Virus record (IMG/VR): IMGVR_UViG_3300025769_000210
Coordinates: 1 to 46,410 of that record
Source: a virus
Strand: one strand, 5' to 3'
Length of the DNA stretch: 46,410 nucleotides
Part shown: in pieces, positions 31,468 to 44,300 of the stretch
Layout: each line of letters starts with the position of its first letter
Position numbering within the stretch: position 1 is the first letter of the stretch
Notes under the pieces: model-generated
What the model was told of the DNA's origin: nothing
Seen by the model: only the letters and a program-made list of their open reading frames with translations
Database searches by the model: none
Position numbers and translations under genes: made by a program

Positions 31468-31926
31468 ATGGCAAAATACATAGGATTTTCTACAAAAAAC
31501 GCAAATAAGACTAGAACTTATTCCACAACCACTACTCGTTATAATACAGTAGGCGACGGAATAATTCCTCAAGGTGGCATAGTATTTGGAAAAAAGTTTC
31601 GTCTTACCGATGCAAGTTTAATTATACAAGATTTTGTTAATGCATTGAATATACGTAAGGGCGAAAAAGTAGGAAAACCTAACTACGGCACAACTCTTTG
31701 GGACTTTGTATTTGAACCTAATACTATTGATGTTGTTAATGCAATACAAAACGAAGTTCGTAGAGTAGCATCATTAGATCCTCGTCTTTATGTAAACACA
31801 GTTAGTGTATATACCAAAGAAAATGGCATTTTATTAGCAATGCAGTTGTCCGTTGATCCCTTCGTTACTGCCAATGATTTAGCGGTGTTCTTTGACCAAG
31901 GCTCAAACACTGCGTACACTGTCTAA
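31468..31926 (+). CDS. gp25: Baseplate wedge / sheath initiator gp25
   Basis: 152 aa (T4: 132). gp25 nucleates sheath polymerisation on the wedge. The typical lysozyme-like fold block is seen: DFVNALNIRKGEKVGKPNYG (about 54-73), then TTLWDFVFEPNTIDVVNAIQ (74-93) carrying the EP core of the family's EPR motif, then EVRRVASLDPRLYVNTVSVY. A polar N-terminal arm (about 45 residues) is longer than in T4. Located between gp5 and gp6. Confidence 0.93.
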   Translation: MAKYIGFSTKNANKTRTYSTTTTRYNTVGDGIIPQGGIVFGKKFRLTDASLIIQDFVNALNIRKGEKVGKPNYGTTLWDFVFEPNTIDVVNAIQNEVRRVASLDPRLYVNTVSVYTKENGILLAMQLSVDPFVTANDLAVFFDQGSNTAYTV

Positions 31927-31950
31927 TAAAAAACTCGGTTTTTCCATAAT

Positions 31951-31958
31951 GATAAATA
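31951..31958 (+). promoter_or_regulatory. Late promoter box GATAAATA for gp6, with CGGTTTTT upstream
   Basis: GATAAATATATTAATAC lies 22 nt before the gp6 ATG, leaving an AAGAGAA ribosome site in the leader. Upstream, AAAAAC-TCG-GTTTTT (about 31929-31943) can form a 6-bp hairpin. Its CGGTTTTT starts 15 nt before the box, exactly as at 23884/23899. Confidence 0.7.
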
Positions 31959-31979
31959 TATTAATACAAGAGAATAACT

Positions 31980-34900
31980 ATGGCTACAAGTTCAAGGCAA
32001 TCAGGATTATTCGGAGTTAACGACTGGAAAGCAATCTATCAGACGTTTAGAGAAGCAGATTTCAGAAGTTATGACTACGAAACCCTCAGAAAAAGTTTTA
32101 TAGATTACCTACGTCTATACTATCCAGAGACGTATAATGATTATATTGAATCATCAGAGTTTATTGCTTTGCTTGATGTTATGGCTTTTATGGGTCAAGG
32201 TCTTGCATTCAGAAATGATCTTAATACCAGAGAAAACTTTATTGATACTGCTGAACGTAGAGATTCAGTTATTAAACTTGCAGACCTAGTTAGTTATACT
32301 CCAAAAAGAAATACATGTGCATCTGGTTATATGAAAATCACTGCACTTAGAACAACAGAAAACGTATCTGACATGAATGGAGCAAGTCTAAGCAACAAAA
32401 CTGTTGTTTGGAATGATCCGTCAAACACTCAGTGGGTAGATCAATTTAATACTATTTTAAATGCTACTTTAATTGATTCACAAAAAATAGGCAAACCCGG
32501 TAATTCATCAGACATAATGGGTGTACAAACATCAGAATATACAATGCGTATTCCTGAAGGAAGTTTGCCAATCGTGCCCTTTACGTCAGTGGTCGATGCA
32601 CAATCAATGAACTTTGAGTTAGTAAGTGCAACATCAATAAACGAAGATTATGTATACGAAATACCACCTAGCCCTAATGGTATGTTTAACGTTTTACTAA
32701 GAAACGATGGTTTAGGATATGGAAGTCCAAACACAGGCTTTATGTTTTATTTTAAACAAGGCACCTTGCAAACTAACGATTTTACATTTCAGCAGGCTAT
32801 AGCAAACGAAACACAAGACATTGATATTCCTGGCATCAATCAAACTGATACTTGGTTATATCAATTAAACTCGGACACTACTAGGACGTTGTGGAAACAA
32901 GTTGATAATGTTTATTCGGATGCATACTTGCAAACAGAATCATCAAACAAAAATATATTTTCTGTAAATTCACGTACTAATGACCAAGTAACTTATGTAT
33001 TTGGCGATGGTGTATTTTCAAAAATACCTGTTGGTAATTTTAGAGCATATGTAAGATCAAGCAATGCAATGACATATCAAATTGATCCTTCTGAAATGAA
33101 CGGTATTTCAGTTACAATGACATACATTAGCAGAAAAGGTAGACGAGAAACATTAACTGTTTCATTGACGTTACCTCTTACAGTGTCTAATGCACAGGCT
33201 AGAGAGTCTTTAGATTCTATTAAGCAACGTGCCCCAACAAGATACTATACTCAAAATAGAATGGTAAACGGAGAAGATTACACTAACTTCCCTTATACGC
33301 TGTATAATTCTATTATTAAATCTAAAGCAGTAAACAGAAGTTCTATTGGTGTTTCTAAAAATTTAGATTTACTAGATCCAACAGGAAAATATTCTAGTAC
33401 AAATTCTTTTGGTGCTGACGGAGCACTATATCAATCTGATACTGACGGATTCCTCACATTACAAGTACAAAACACAAGTGACATCATTCAGTTTTTTACA
33501 GACGATTTAGCCTCTGTTTTAGCACTGAATAGAGCGACACAATATTATATTCAAAATTACCCTAGATATGCATATCCAGGCACAGGTGATCCTGCATTAT
33601 ATTGGAAAGTAAGTTCGGTTGATTCTACACATGAAACCGGTTACTTATATTCACTTACCGGAGAAGTAGAAAATCCGGCGCCGTTAGGTACATTTACAAC
33701 AACAAATGCAAAATATGTTACTGCTGGTTCAATATTAAAATTCACTGCACCAACTGGGTATTATTTTACTAGCGAAAATAGATTAAAAGTAGGAGTGCCA
33801 GGACCCGGCGACTCTACATATATTTGGTCAACTGTATTAAACATTGTTGACGATGGTAATAACAACGGTCAAGGAACATTCGCAAACGGACAAGGCCCAG
33901 TTACATTAAATGGTTATGTACCTGACGGCGTAATACTGTCACAAATTATTCCAGTATTTGACAATTCGTTATCACCTCAGATTATACAAGAATGTATTTT
34001 AAAAATAGAATTACAACAAGATTTTACTTTAGTATTCAATAATTCTAAATTAATAAACCAAGAACGCTGGTCGATTAGTACATTTACTGATCCAAACTAT
34101 TTTGTCAAGTTTACAAGTTTAGGTAACAACAGATACACTGTAACATACAAATCACTTACCTATTATTTTGGTAGTGCAGACGACATTCGTTTTACGTTTA
34201 GTCCAAATGAACTGGTATACGATCCGTTTACTGGAAAAATTATACAAGATTTTGTTAGTGTATTAGGTATTAATCCACAATTTGGTTCTACCAATGCATT
34301 AGGTGCAGACACTAAAGTTAATATTTTAGGACAAACTGTTGAAAGCGACGGTTATGTAAATGATTTCCAAGTTGAAGTTGCGGCAACAGATGTAAACAAT
34401 CGGCAGTTAATTTTAGATCCTGATTTCTTTAACGACATCACAGGTTATGTTAATAACGGTGCTAATATAGGTGTGTATGTATTCTTTAGAACCATAACTG
34501 ACCCTGTCAATTTGACAAGAGAAATTATTGTTCCTAGTTCAGACATTGTTTATAATTTTGCAACAAAGAGTCAAATCGAAGTTGTAAAATATGAGTACCC
34601 TGAAGGAGAATTATTCTATGCGTATACAGAAAATAAATTCTATCAAACAGTACAAGATCCTACTGTAGTAACACCTTTTTATGTGTTAGTAGAACAAACA
34701 GACTATTCAGTTAAGCCAGGAAGACAAGGCTTATCGTTCCAATATCGACACAATGCAAATAACACAACACGCATTGATCCTGCTACTACTAATATTATTG
34801 ATATGTATTTGGTAACTAATGCTTATTACACAGACTACCAAAATTGGATCAAAGACACTACGAATACTGTTAAAAAACCAACAGAGCCAACTCTTAGTCA

Positions 34901-35342
34901 ATTGAGTGCAGAATATCCACAGATACAAGATTATAAAATGTTATCAGATTCAGTGATATTAAATAGTGTCACGTTTAAACCTTTGTTTGGTGCTAAGGCA
35001 GATCCTTCTTTACAAGCAACTATAAAAGTAGTAAAAGCAACAAACACCAATGCAAGTAATAGTGAGATTAGAAGTGCAGTGTTAACGGCTATGGACTCAT
35101 ATTTTGATATTAATTATTGGAATTTTGGAGACACGTTCTTTTTCTCTGAATTGAGTGCATATTTACATGAAGAATTAGGTGAGTATTTAAGTTCAGTAGT
35201 GTTAGTTCCAAACGATCCAGAATCACAATTTGGGGACTTGTATGAAATCAAATGCAAACCGTACGAAATATTTGCTAATGCGGCAACTACTAATGACATT
35301 GTTGTTGTGGCAGCCTTAACGCCAGAAACACTAAAGTCTTAA
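31980..35342 (+). CDS. gp6: Baseplate wedge protein gp6
   Basis: 1120 aa against 660 in T4. gp6 dimers form the inner ring of the baseplate. The N-terminus is highly typical: FGVNDWKAIYQTFREADFRS, DYETLRKSFIDYLRLYYPET, then ESSEFIALLDVMAFMGQGLA and NDLNTRENFIDTAERRDSVI (about 69-88), then LVSYTPKRN. The same helical N-terminal pattern marks the gp6/gpJ wedge family. NDQVTYVFGDGVFSKIPVGN (about 331-350) is the conserved FGDG block. The C-terminal block INYWNFGDTFFFSELSAYLH (about 1043-1062) with LSSVVLVP is the dimerisation end. Beta-rich inserts in between explain the extra length. Confidence 0.93.
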   Translation: MATSSRQSGLFGVNDWKAIYQTFREADFRSYDYETLRKSFIDYLRLYYPETYNDYIESSEFIALLDVMAFMGQGLAFRNDLNTRENFIDTAERRDSVIKLADLVSYTPKRNTCASGYMKITALRTTENVSDMNGASLSNKTVVWNDPSNTQWVDQFNTILNATLIDSQKIGKPGNSSDIMGVQTSEYTMRIPEGSLPIVPFTSVVDAQSMNFELVSATSINEDYVYEIPPSPNGMFNVLLRNDGLGYGSPNTGFMFYFKQGTLQTNDFTFQQAIANETQDIDIPGINQTDTWLYQLNSDTTRTLWKQVDNVYSDAYLQTESSNKNIFSVNSRTNDQVTYVFGDGVFSKIPVGNFRAYVRSSNAMTYQIDPSEMNGISVTMTYISRKGRRETLTVSLTLPLTVSNAQARESLDSIKQRAPTRYYTQNRMVNGEDYTNFPYTLYNSIIKSKAVNRSSIGVSKNLDLLDPTGKYSSTNSFGADGALYQSDTDGFLTLQVQNTSDIIQFFTDDLASVLALNRATQYYIQNYPRYAYPGTGDPALYWKVSSVDSTHETGYLYSLTGEVENPAPLGTFTTTNAKYVTAGSILKFTAPTGYYFTSENRLKVGVPGPGDSTYIWSTVLNIVDDGNNNGQGTFANGQGPVTLNGYVPDGVILSQIIPVFDNSLSPQIIQECILKIELQQDFTLVFNNSKLINQERWSISTFTDPNYFVKFTSLGNNRYTVTYKSLTYYFGSADDIRFTFSPNELVYDPFTGKIIQDFVSVLGINPQFGSTNALGADTKVNILGQTVESDGYVNDFQVEVAATDVNNRQLILDPDFFNDITGYVNNGANIGVYVFFRTITDPVNLTREIIVPSSDIVYNFATKSQIEVVKYEYPEGELFYAYTENKFYQTVQDPTVVTPFYVLVEQTDYSVKPGRQGLSFQYRHNANNTTRIDPATTNIIDMYLVTNAYYTDYQNWIKDTTNTVKKPTEPTLSQLSAEYPQIQDYKMLSDSVILNSVTFKPLFGAKADPSLQATIKVVKATNTNASNSEIRSAVLTAMDSYFDINYWNFGDTFFFSELSAYLHEELGEYLSSVVLVPNDPESQFGDLYEIKCKPYEIFANAATTNDIVVVAALTPETLKS

Positions 35343-35352
35343 AGGTATGTAA

Positions 35353-38300
35353 ATGAGTCATAGAATTAGAACACTTGAGTTTCTACCAGAAATATTCAAA
35401 ACTCCCTCAAACGCAGAGTTTTTGGGTGCAACCCTTGACCAATTAGTTAACCCACCAAAAAATGAAACACTGCAAGGTTATGTGGGTAGCAAATTTGGTT
35501 ACGGTGTCAATGCAAAAGATTTCTATGTAACAGAGCCTACAAAAACAAGAACAGATTATCAATTAGCCCCGGGCGTTGCTTTTTTAAAAAATAATCAATC
35601 TGTCGCACAAGACTTTGTAACGTATCCTGGAATCATTGATGCGTTAAAATTAAAAGGCTCAGTAACACTTGACAATTCTAAATTATTTCAGAGCGAATTT
35701 TATTCATGGGATTCGTTTACTAATTTAGATAAATTAATTAATTTCAATGAATACTATTGGATACCAGAAGGTCCTCCTGTTGTTACTGTAGCAAGTGCTA
35801 CAGTGTTTGCAGAAACCGATTACATTGTATCAGATTTACCTCAAGCATATAATATTCGACCATCAGGCGCGGCATCAGGATCTCTCAACCCTACAATCAC
35901 ATTACTACGTGGCGGAACATACAGATTTGCAGTTAACCAAGAAACAGGCTTTTGGATTCAAGGTGTACCCGGAGTAACTGGATACGATGGCAATCAATAT
36001 ACAAGAGATATATTAGGCGTATCTAATAACGGTGCTAATCAAGGCTACGTAACATTTACTGTACCTAGTCGTTCGGCACAAGATCAATTTGTTTTCCCAG
36101 GTAACAACACCGTCGATGTTGTAACAAACGAACTGTTTGAAAACATAAACGGAAAATTGTTATCTGAGATTGGGGGCATTGATGGAGTAACATCACTAGA
36201 CGGTTTAACAGTGATGTTTTATGATACAGAAGATCCAGATGAAATAGGTTATGTACAGGCATTTTTTGATGAGAACGGTGCAAACTATGATGTAAACTTA
36301 GTATCTCCTGAAATTGTAGCACCAGTAACACTATCAATTGATCAAACAACAACGACACAACTAGTATTAGCATCAGGCGATACTTCAGGCTTAATTGAAA
36401 ACCAAACAGTTACTTTTACTCAGCCAGACGGTCTACCGTTGTTAGGTGGATTAAGTGTAGACAAAATTTATTATGTAAAAGATATTATATCTTCAACTAC
36501 ATTTACTATTAGTGAAACTTTAGGTGGCATTACGTTACCACTACTTGCTGGCACAGGCGAAATGGTAGCAAATGTAAATGAAGGATTGTTTGAAGAAGGT
36601 TTTTACTCGGCAGTATCAGAAAACTTTTATACTATTACATATGTAGGAGATCCTACAGATCCAACAATTAGATTAATACCGTCAGGAGTTATTCCTACAG
36701 AAGAAAAAATTACTGTAATATACGGTACAGAATATATTGGTTTAGATTTTTATAGAAGTGCAGACGGTATTATTTTACAAATTCCATACTTGTCAGCGTT
36801 ACTAGATACATTGTATTATCAGGATGGAGTTAATCCAAATAAAGTTGGTGTTATTAGATTAATTGAAAGCAATTTAACAAACACACTAAACGTCAACGAA
36901 GACATTTTAGGACAACAAACATTTACATCAACAAACGGAGTAGTATTTACTAACGGATTAAAAGTACAGTTTGACGGAGATGTAGTTCCTTCTAGTTATT
37001 TGAATGGGGAATATTATGTAGAGGGAGTAGGTACAAGTATTGAACTTGTTCCTGTTAATAAATTATTGTGTCCAGAAGATTTTACTGGCGCCAATTATAT
37101 TCCATACGATACTCTTCCATATTCGATTGGTAATTTTGATACAGAACTTTTTATACCCGTCGATCCTGATTACATTACTATTGCTAGAAACTCTATTAAT
37201 AATAATGCTTGGTCTAGATCAAACAGATGGTTCCATATAGAAGTTATTAATGCTACAGCACAGTATAACGAAGACCCAACTATTATTACAACGTATGCTA
37301 CTGGAACAAACAAAGCAAAACGTCCTATCATTGAGTTTTATCCAAACTTAAAACTTTTTAATTCTGGTGCGGCTTCTAAAAATCCAGTAGACTTTATCGA
37401 CACAAGAACAACCAATGCATTTACAAAAGTAGCAAATCAACAGTCTTATTACCCAGACGTTGAAACGTACACGGATTATACTGCTACAATTAGTGCAGTA
37501 ACCGAAACCGCAATTTCAGAGTCATCATTTACAATTGGCAATAAATATAAAATTGTTTCTTTGGGCACCACAGATTGGAATACCCTTGCAGGCACCAACG
37601 GTATCACGTATAAAGTCAATGATATTGTTACCGCAGTAACCGTCGGTGCAGGATCTGGAACAGCCTCACCTGTATCTACTACGATTACTGTACCAACGTC
37701 AAATGTATATACTGCATTTCAAGTTGGAATGTATATCACAGACTCAACAAATGTTTTACCAACAAATACACAAATCGACAGTATTGATATAGTTGGTAGC
37801 AATACTATATTAGAAGTTTCTTGGGCTAGTCCAGCAACTTTTGCAGAAACAATAAATTCATCTATTGTAGGTAGTGACACCACAGTAGATCAATATGCAT
37901 TATTCTCAGGCGCAAGAATTGTTTTTGCTGCCGATACTAACATTAGCGTTAGAAATAAAATTTGGATAGTAGGATTTTCAAAATTATCTACCGGTGGACC
38001 AACAGTTATAACATTGACTGAATCAGAAGATAGTCCAGTTGAAGAAAATGATCAAACCGTATCACTAAGAGGATACAATTATCAGGGTTCAACTTTTTGG
38101 TTTGATGGTCAGTACTGGTCAGAAGCACAACAAAAACTAACTGTTAACCAAGCACCATTGTTTGATGTATTTGATAACAACGGTATTTCATTCGGTGATG
38201 CTGACTATTATCAAGGTACATCATTTATAGGCAATAAATTATTTGCATATGGAATTGGTACAGGCGCAAACGACACTGTATTAGGTTTCCCTCTTAGTTA

Positions 38301-41300
38301 TTCTAATATAGACAATGTGGGTGATATTAGTTTTGACGTAGCACTGAACAGTCAAAGTTTTTCTTATGTAACAGGCACCGAGCCGATAGAACAAAAAGTT
38401 AATACTGGTTACGTGTACGACTACACAACCAATGCAGACTTTACAAGAGAATTGGGTTGGCAAACAGCAGTTGCCCCCTCAGTTCAATATCAAATATTTG
38501 AACTAGAATATACAAAAGGGACCACAGCCCAGTTCACTTGTGATATTGCTGTTTTACCTGAAGATCCAGACAATACTGCTAAATGGCCTAGAATACAAGT
38601 TTATATAAACAACGTCTTTGTGTTGCCAACAGATTATGTTGTTACTAGTACAGATAAGACTACGGTTGTCACCTTAAACACAGCACCTGTTGACGATACA
38701 CCTATTCAAATTTTACTATTAAGTGATCAAGTTAGTGACACTGCATATTATGGCATACCTATTAACTTGAATAACAATCCATTTAATGGAGATTTAACCA
38801 CAGTTAATATCGGTGACGTAAGATCACAATATCAAAACATTTTTGTAAATGCACCAAGCATTGAAGGTGCAATTTTTGGATCTAATAATTATAGAGATTT
38901 AGGAAATCTTGTACCATATGGTACTAAGATTATTCAAAACTCTGCCTCACTTGTGTTACCAGGCACGTTCTCACGCAAATCAGAGCATAATATTTTTGAT
39001 GCATTGCAATTTAATAGTGAGTCATATGTACAATACAAACAACTTTTAGTTAAGACTGCATCAGACATTGATTGGGAACAGCGATTTTCTGCATCCTATA
39101 TACTGGATCAAACATTAGACGCAGTAACATCTGCTAAATCAGAAATTGATCCTTTCTTCTGGAGTGATATGATGCCCTCTCAAGCACCATATCAATCAAA
39201 CAACTATACGTTTGCTAATGCTTTACAAGAATCAGTTTATCCTTTAACAAAAATTTATAATTTTGAAACTGCAAACTATAGCGGTGTATTGGTATATCTT
39301 ACCAGAACGGTTCAAGGTACTCAGGTAACTACACAACTAATTAAAGACAGAGACTATACAGTTTCTACAACTTCTCCATCATTAAATGTAACTGTATTGT
39401 TACAGCCAAATGATGTAATTACGATCAAAGAATACAATCAAACATATGGTTCATATGTTCCAAACACTCCAACTAAGTTGGGATTGTATCCTAAGTTTAT
39501 ACCACAAGTAATATTAGCAACAAACTATTCAACACCCGTTTATGTTATTCAAGGACACGATGGTTCGTATACAACCCTCTATGGAGACTACAGCGAAGAA
39601 TATGGCTTAACTGATTTTAGAGATCAGTTGATGCTTGAATTTGAACAAAGAATTTATAACAACATTAAACTTTCTAGCGAAGTTCCTATTAACGAATACG
39701 AAATTATGCCTGGCTTCTTTAGAGAAGGCACATATTCTAACGAAGACTTCTTAAAAATGTATTCACCTATGTTTTTGAACTGGGCAGGATCAAACAGAAT
39801 TAATTATAAAACACAACAAGGATATTCTTCTACAAATCAGTTTAGTTATAACTATACAGCCGCAGGTAATAAACTAACAAACACTCCTGTGTATCAAGGC
39901 TATTGGAGAGGATTATACAAATACTTCTATGATTCATTCCAGCCAAATACTGCACCATGGGAAATGTTAGGTTTTGCTAATATGCCTGATTGGTGGACAG
40001 ATCGTTACGGACCTGCACCATATACAAGCAACAATGATATTTTATGGGCAGACTTAGAAGCAGGTTATATTTGGAACAACGGTGACCCAATTACTGATGA
40101 AAAGGTTGCTCGTCCTGGTTTAAGTAAAATCATACCAGTAGACGCACAAGGCAACCTACGTTCTCCCATGGACGCAATTATTGGACAATACAATTCTAAT
40201 ACATTTAGACGAGATTGGAAAGTGGGTGACGTTGCATCAGCAGAATTATCTTATCGTAGAAGTTCTACTTGGCCTTTTGATTTAATAAAACTTTTTGCAT
40301 TGACTAAACCTGCTCAATTGTTTAATTTAGCAGTTGATTTAGACAATTACAAATATAATACAGAATTTAAACAATATCTTGTAGACAACAGAACTCATTT
40401 AATTATTAATGATATTCAAGTATATGGTTCTGGAACACCAAAAACAAGTTACTTAAACTGGATTGTTGATTATGAAAAAGTAAGAGGTGTAGATGCAACT
40501 ACATCACTTACTGATCTATTCAATAACTTAGATGTTAGATTGATTTATCGTCTTGCTGGCTATAGTGATAAAACACTATTAAAATTCTTTGTAGAAAAAG
40601 GCACACCTAACTCTAATAACGCATCCTTGTTAATTCCAGATGAAAGTTATGCTGTGTTGTTACACGATAATCAACCAGAAGATACAATCAAATATTCCGC
40701 TGTTGTTTTACAAATTACAAATGACGGTTGGAGAGTATACGGCAATTCACAAAGCCAAGCATTTTTTGTAATTGATAAACCAGTTAACAATGGAAATAAT
40801 AGACAAATTACAGTAGATGAAATTACTGTAAAAATACCTAATGAATTTACTACAAGTGAAACACAAGAAACTCTAGTCCCATACGGCACAATATTCTACA
40901 CGCCACAAGAAGTTGCAACTTTCTTAGCAGGTTATTCAAGTTATTTAAGACGCAAAGGCATGGTGTTTGATGAAATCGACTCCGGTGTTGAAATTAACTG
41001 GGACTTTATTACTAAAGAGTTTTTATATTGGTCACAAACAGGCTGGGAAAACGGGTCAATTATTACTTTGAACCCTGCGGCTCAAAATTTAAAAATTAAT
41101 AGAGAAAGTCAGATTGTTCAGCCATTAACAGTTACACAGAATAACTTTATATTAAACCAAAATTTATACCCTATAAAAACAAATGATTTGGCAATTACAC
41201 GTTTAGATACTGAGTTTAATGTTAAAACATTAAATTCAGGTGATGCTATGTCTTACCTACAAGTTAACTTAAGTAACTTTGAACACGGTATTGTTTTTGA

Positions 41301-44300
41301 TAACGTAACCGTCTTTAATGATGTCATTTATAATTTAATTACTGGCTTAAGGCAAAATCGTATCTATATGCGTGGAGTTAAAACCGCAGAGTGGAACGGA
41401 ACAATGTTTGCTTCTGGATTTATTTTAAATCAGGACAACATCGAACCCTGGGCTGTTGGCAAAAAGTATGCCAAAGGAATGATTGTTACTTACAAAAACA
41501 AATACTGGACGGCATTAAAAACAATTCAGCCAGCATCTAAGTTCCAAGAAACAGAATGGCTTGTTACAGATTATGATGAAATACAAAAAGGTTTGTTGCC
41601 GAATTCATCAACACGTTCATATGAACAAACACTGTATTACAACACTAATACAGCAAACTTAGAACAAGATGCAGATCAATTATCGTTTTCATTGATTGGT
41701 TATAGACCAAGAGATTATCTTGCTCTTGTAGATTTGACTGACATTACACAAGTTAACGTTTACAAAAACTTAATTAAAAACAAAGGAACACCTAATGCTG
41801 TTTCTGCATTCAAAGGTGCAAATTTACCACAGGGTGGTATAGACTATGATGTTTATGAAAACTGGGCTATTCTATCTGGACAGTTTGGTGGTACCTTAAA
41901 TAGCAACTTTGTTGACTTTAAAGTTAATCAATCTAAGTTAACAGGAAACCCCGGCATCGTTAGCATAACAAACGGAACACCCACACCAGGCGCCATGCAA
42001 GAAGTTTCTATTCATAATTTGTATAATTATGCAAGACCTGTTACTGACCCTAATGTCTTGTTAACAACAAATAGTAGTTATGCAGATAGTTTATATCCAA
42101 CTGCAGGTTATGTGAACTATGATGATGTACGAATGGCATCATACACTTATGCTGGACTAAGAAGGGCAAGAAACTCAAAGGATCTTGGTGTACCTATTAG
42201 GGCCTTTTATGTTAGAGATTATGCCTGGATAGCAAATTTCAAAGAAAAGTGGAGAGTGTTTACGTGGAAACCTGTTTCCAGAGTTACAGGCGCACAATTC
42301 TTAGGAGAAAAAGTAACACAGATTAGATTTGAAGATAGACACAATCTTAAGAAACTTGACACAATTTGTTTTATAAATGTTAGCCCTGAGATTGATGGTT
42401 ATTATGTAGCCATCGCTATAGTAGATGCTTTCACAATCAATATTAACCTTACATTAAGAGACGCACAACCTGTACAGGTTACTAATTCTGGATTGGGCCT
42501 TACATTTATTAGTCAGCGTGTAGCAAAACCATCTAATATTCCAGATACAGATTTACTTGAAGCAGAATTTACTAAAAACACAGTTTGGGTAGACGAAGGT
42601 GAAAACGGAGACTGGGCAGTTTATAGAAAGTCTATTAACTATACACAACTAAACGAACTAGATAGAGCAGACGGCATCTCATTTGGTAGTGCTGTTGCGT
42701 ACGGCCCAAGAATGGGATACTTAATCGGCGATGCTGACGTTGGAAAAGTTTATCGTTATGGTTACAATGAAACAACAAATAATTTTGATGAAGACACAGG
42801 TAGTCTGTTAACAGGTGGTATATCTTTTGGTACAAGTTTATCAGCATCAGACAATATGTATATTGTTTCAGAGCCAACAGGTACACCTAACTTACACATT
42901 TACACGTTAAACAATACAGTTCTAACAGATGATATTGTAGAATATCAACCTGCTATTTCTGTGCCAAGTGGTGTAGGTACAGACGTTGTTATATCAAAAG
43001 ATAAAAATTGGATTTTTGCAGGTTATCCATCAGATAATAAAGTTTATATCTACCGCAAACAAAGAATTCCTTTTGAAGCAGGCTTCTTTGTTGTAGGACA
43101 AACATATGAAATTACTGAAGTAGGTGACACTGATTGGGAATCGATCGGTGCTGTTGAAGGAAAAACAGGTATTACGTTTATTGCTACTGGAGTTGGTTCA
43201 GGTACAGGTATTGCGAATCAAGTAACTTACAACACTACACCAATTATAATTGATGGTGCAACGCAGGGAGCAGTAGCAGGTGATAACTTTGGTTTCTCTG
43301 TTTCTACAGACTACAACGGTGACACTCTTGCAGTAGGAGCACCTTACAAAACAGGAACAAGTAATTTAACTAACTTTGGTAATGGTTATATCTATCAGCG
43401 GTTGATTCAAAATATAGAATCACAATACACTAATGGAGAAGATCAGTACCAACAGTTCCCAATTGCATTTACACCTACTGTAACAAGTAGTTCAGCAACA
43501 GTGGTTGCATCAAATTATATTACACTAGCGTCAACTACTGGCATGAACGTCAATGATCCTGTTGTATTTGATGGCGCTGATTTCGGAGATTCAGGGATAT
43601 CTTCATCAACAGTTTATTACATTGAAGATATAGTTGGTAATACAATATCGTTAAAGACAACTCGTTCTACAACGACCCCTGTGACGCTCACAGATACGCC
43701 TAGCGTAACGTTTACTGCATATGTGCAGTCAGAAGCAATTACAGCAAAAGTAAATGGCACTATAGTAAATGACAATAATTATGCTGTTTTAGGAACTAAT
43801 CTTAGATATTACTCTATATTAAGAGCGGGCGACATACTTACAGTAGAAAGCAACGAGTTTCAGTGGGCACAAACAGTTGACGCTCCTAACACAAACAGAG
43901 TTGGTATACAGTTTGGTTACGACACTGCTATAACGAATTCAGCAAACGAAATATTATTTGGTGCTCCTGGAGAAATTGTCGAAAACGGTGAAGAAACAAT
44001 CGATGGCGCAGTACACAGATACACTGACGCCGGAGCAAAATATGGTTCAGTAGTAGGCACCGAAGAATGTTCTTTAACAACAAGTCGGGTGTTATTAATT
44101 AACGGCTATCGCATACCATTGGCAGGAGGCAGTAACGCACAGCAAGTTGCAACACAAATTAACAACAACGGAATTACAAACATTACAGCATCGGCTAGTG
44201 ATAATAAATTAATATTGTCAACAATATCACCTGGCTTAAGTGTAATCAATGAAAAACTAAAACTACAACAAACTGATGATGAGTTGTTTGCAGAATTAGG

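Noticed and set aside
37540-37551. AATAAATA late box inside the giant gene
   Set aside because: It simply encodes Asn-Lys-Tyr within the GTTDW module, with no gene start downstream.
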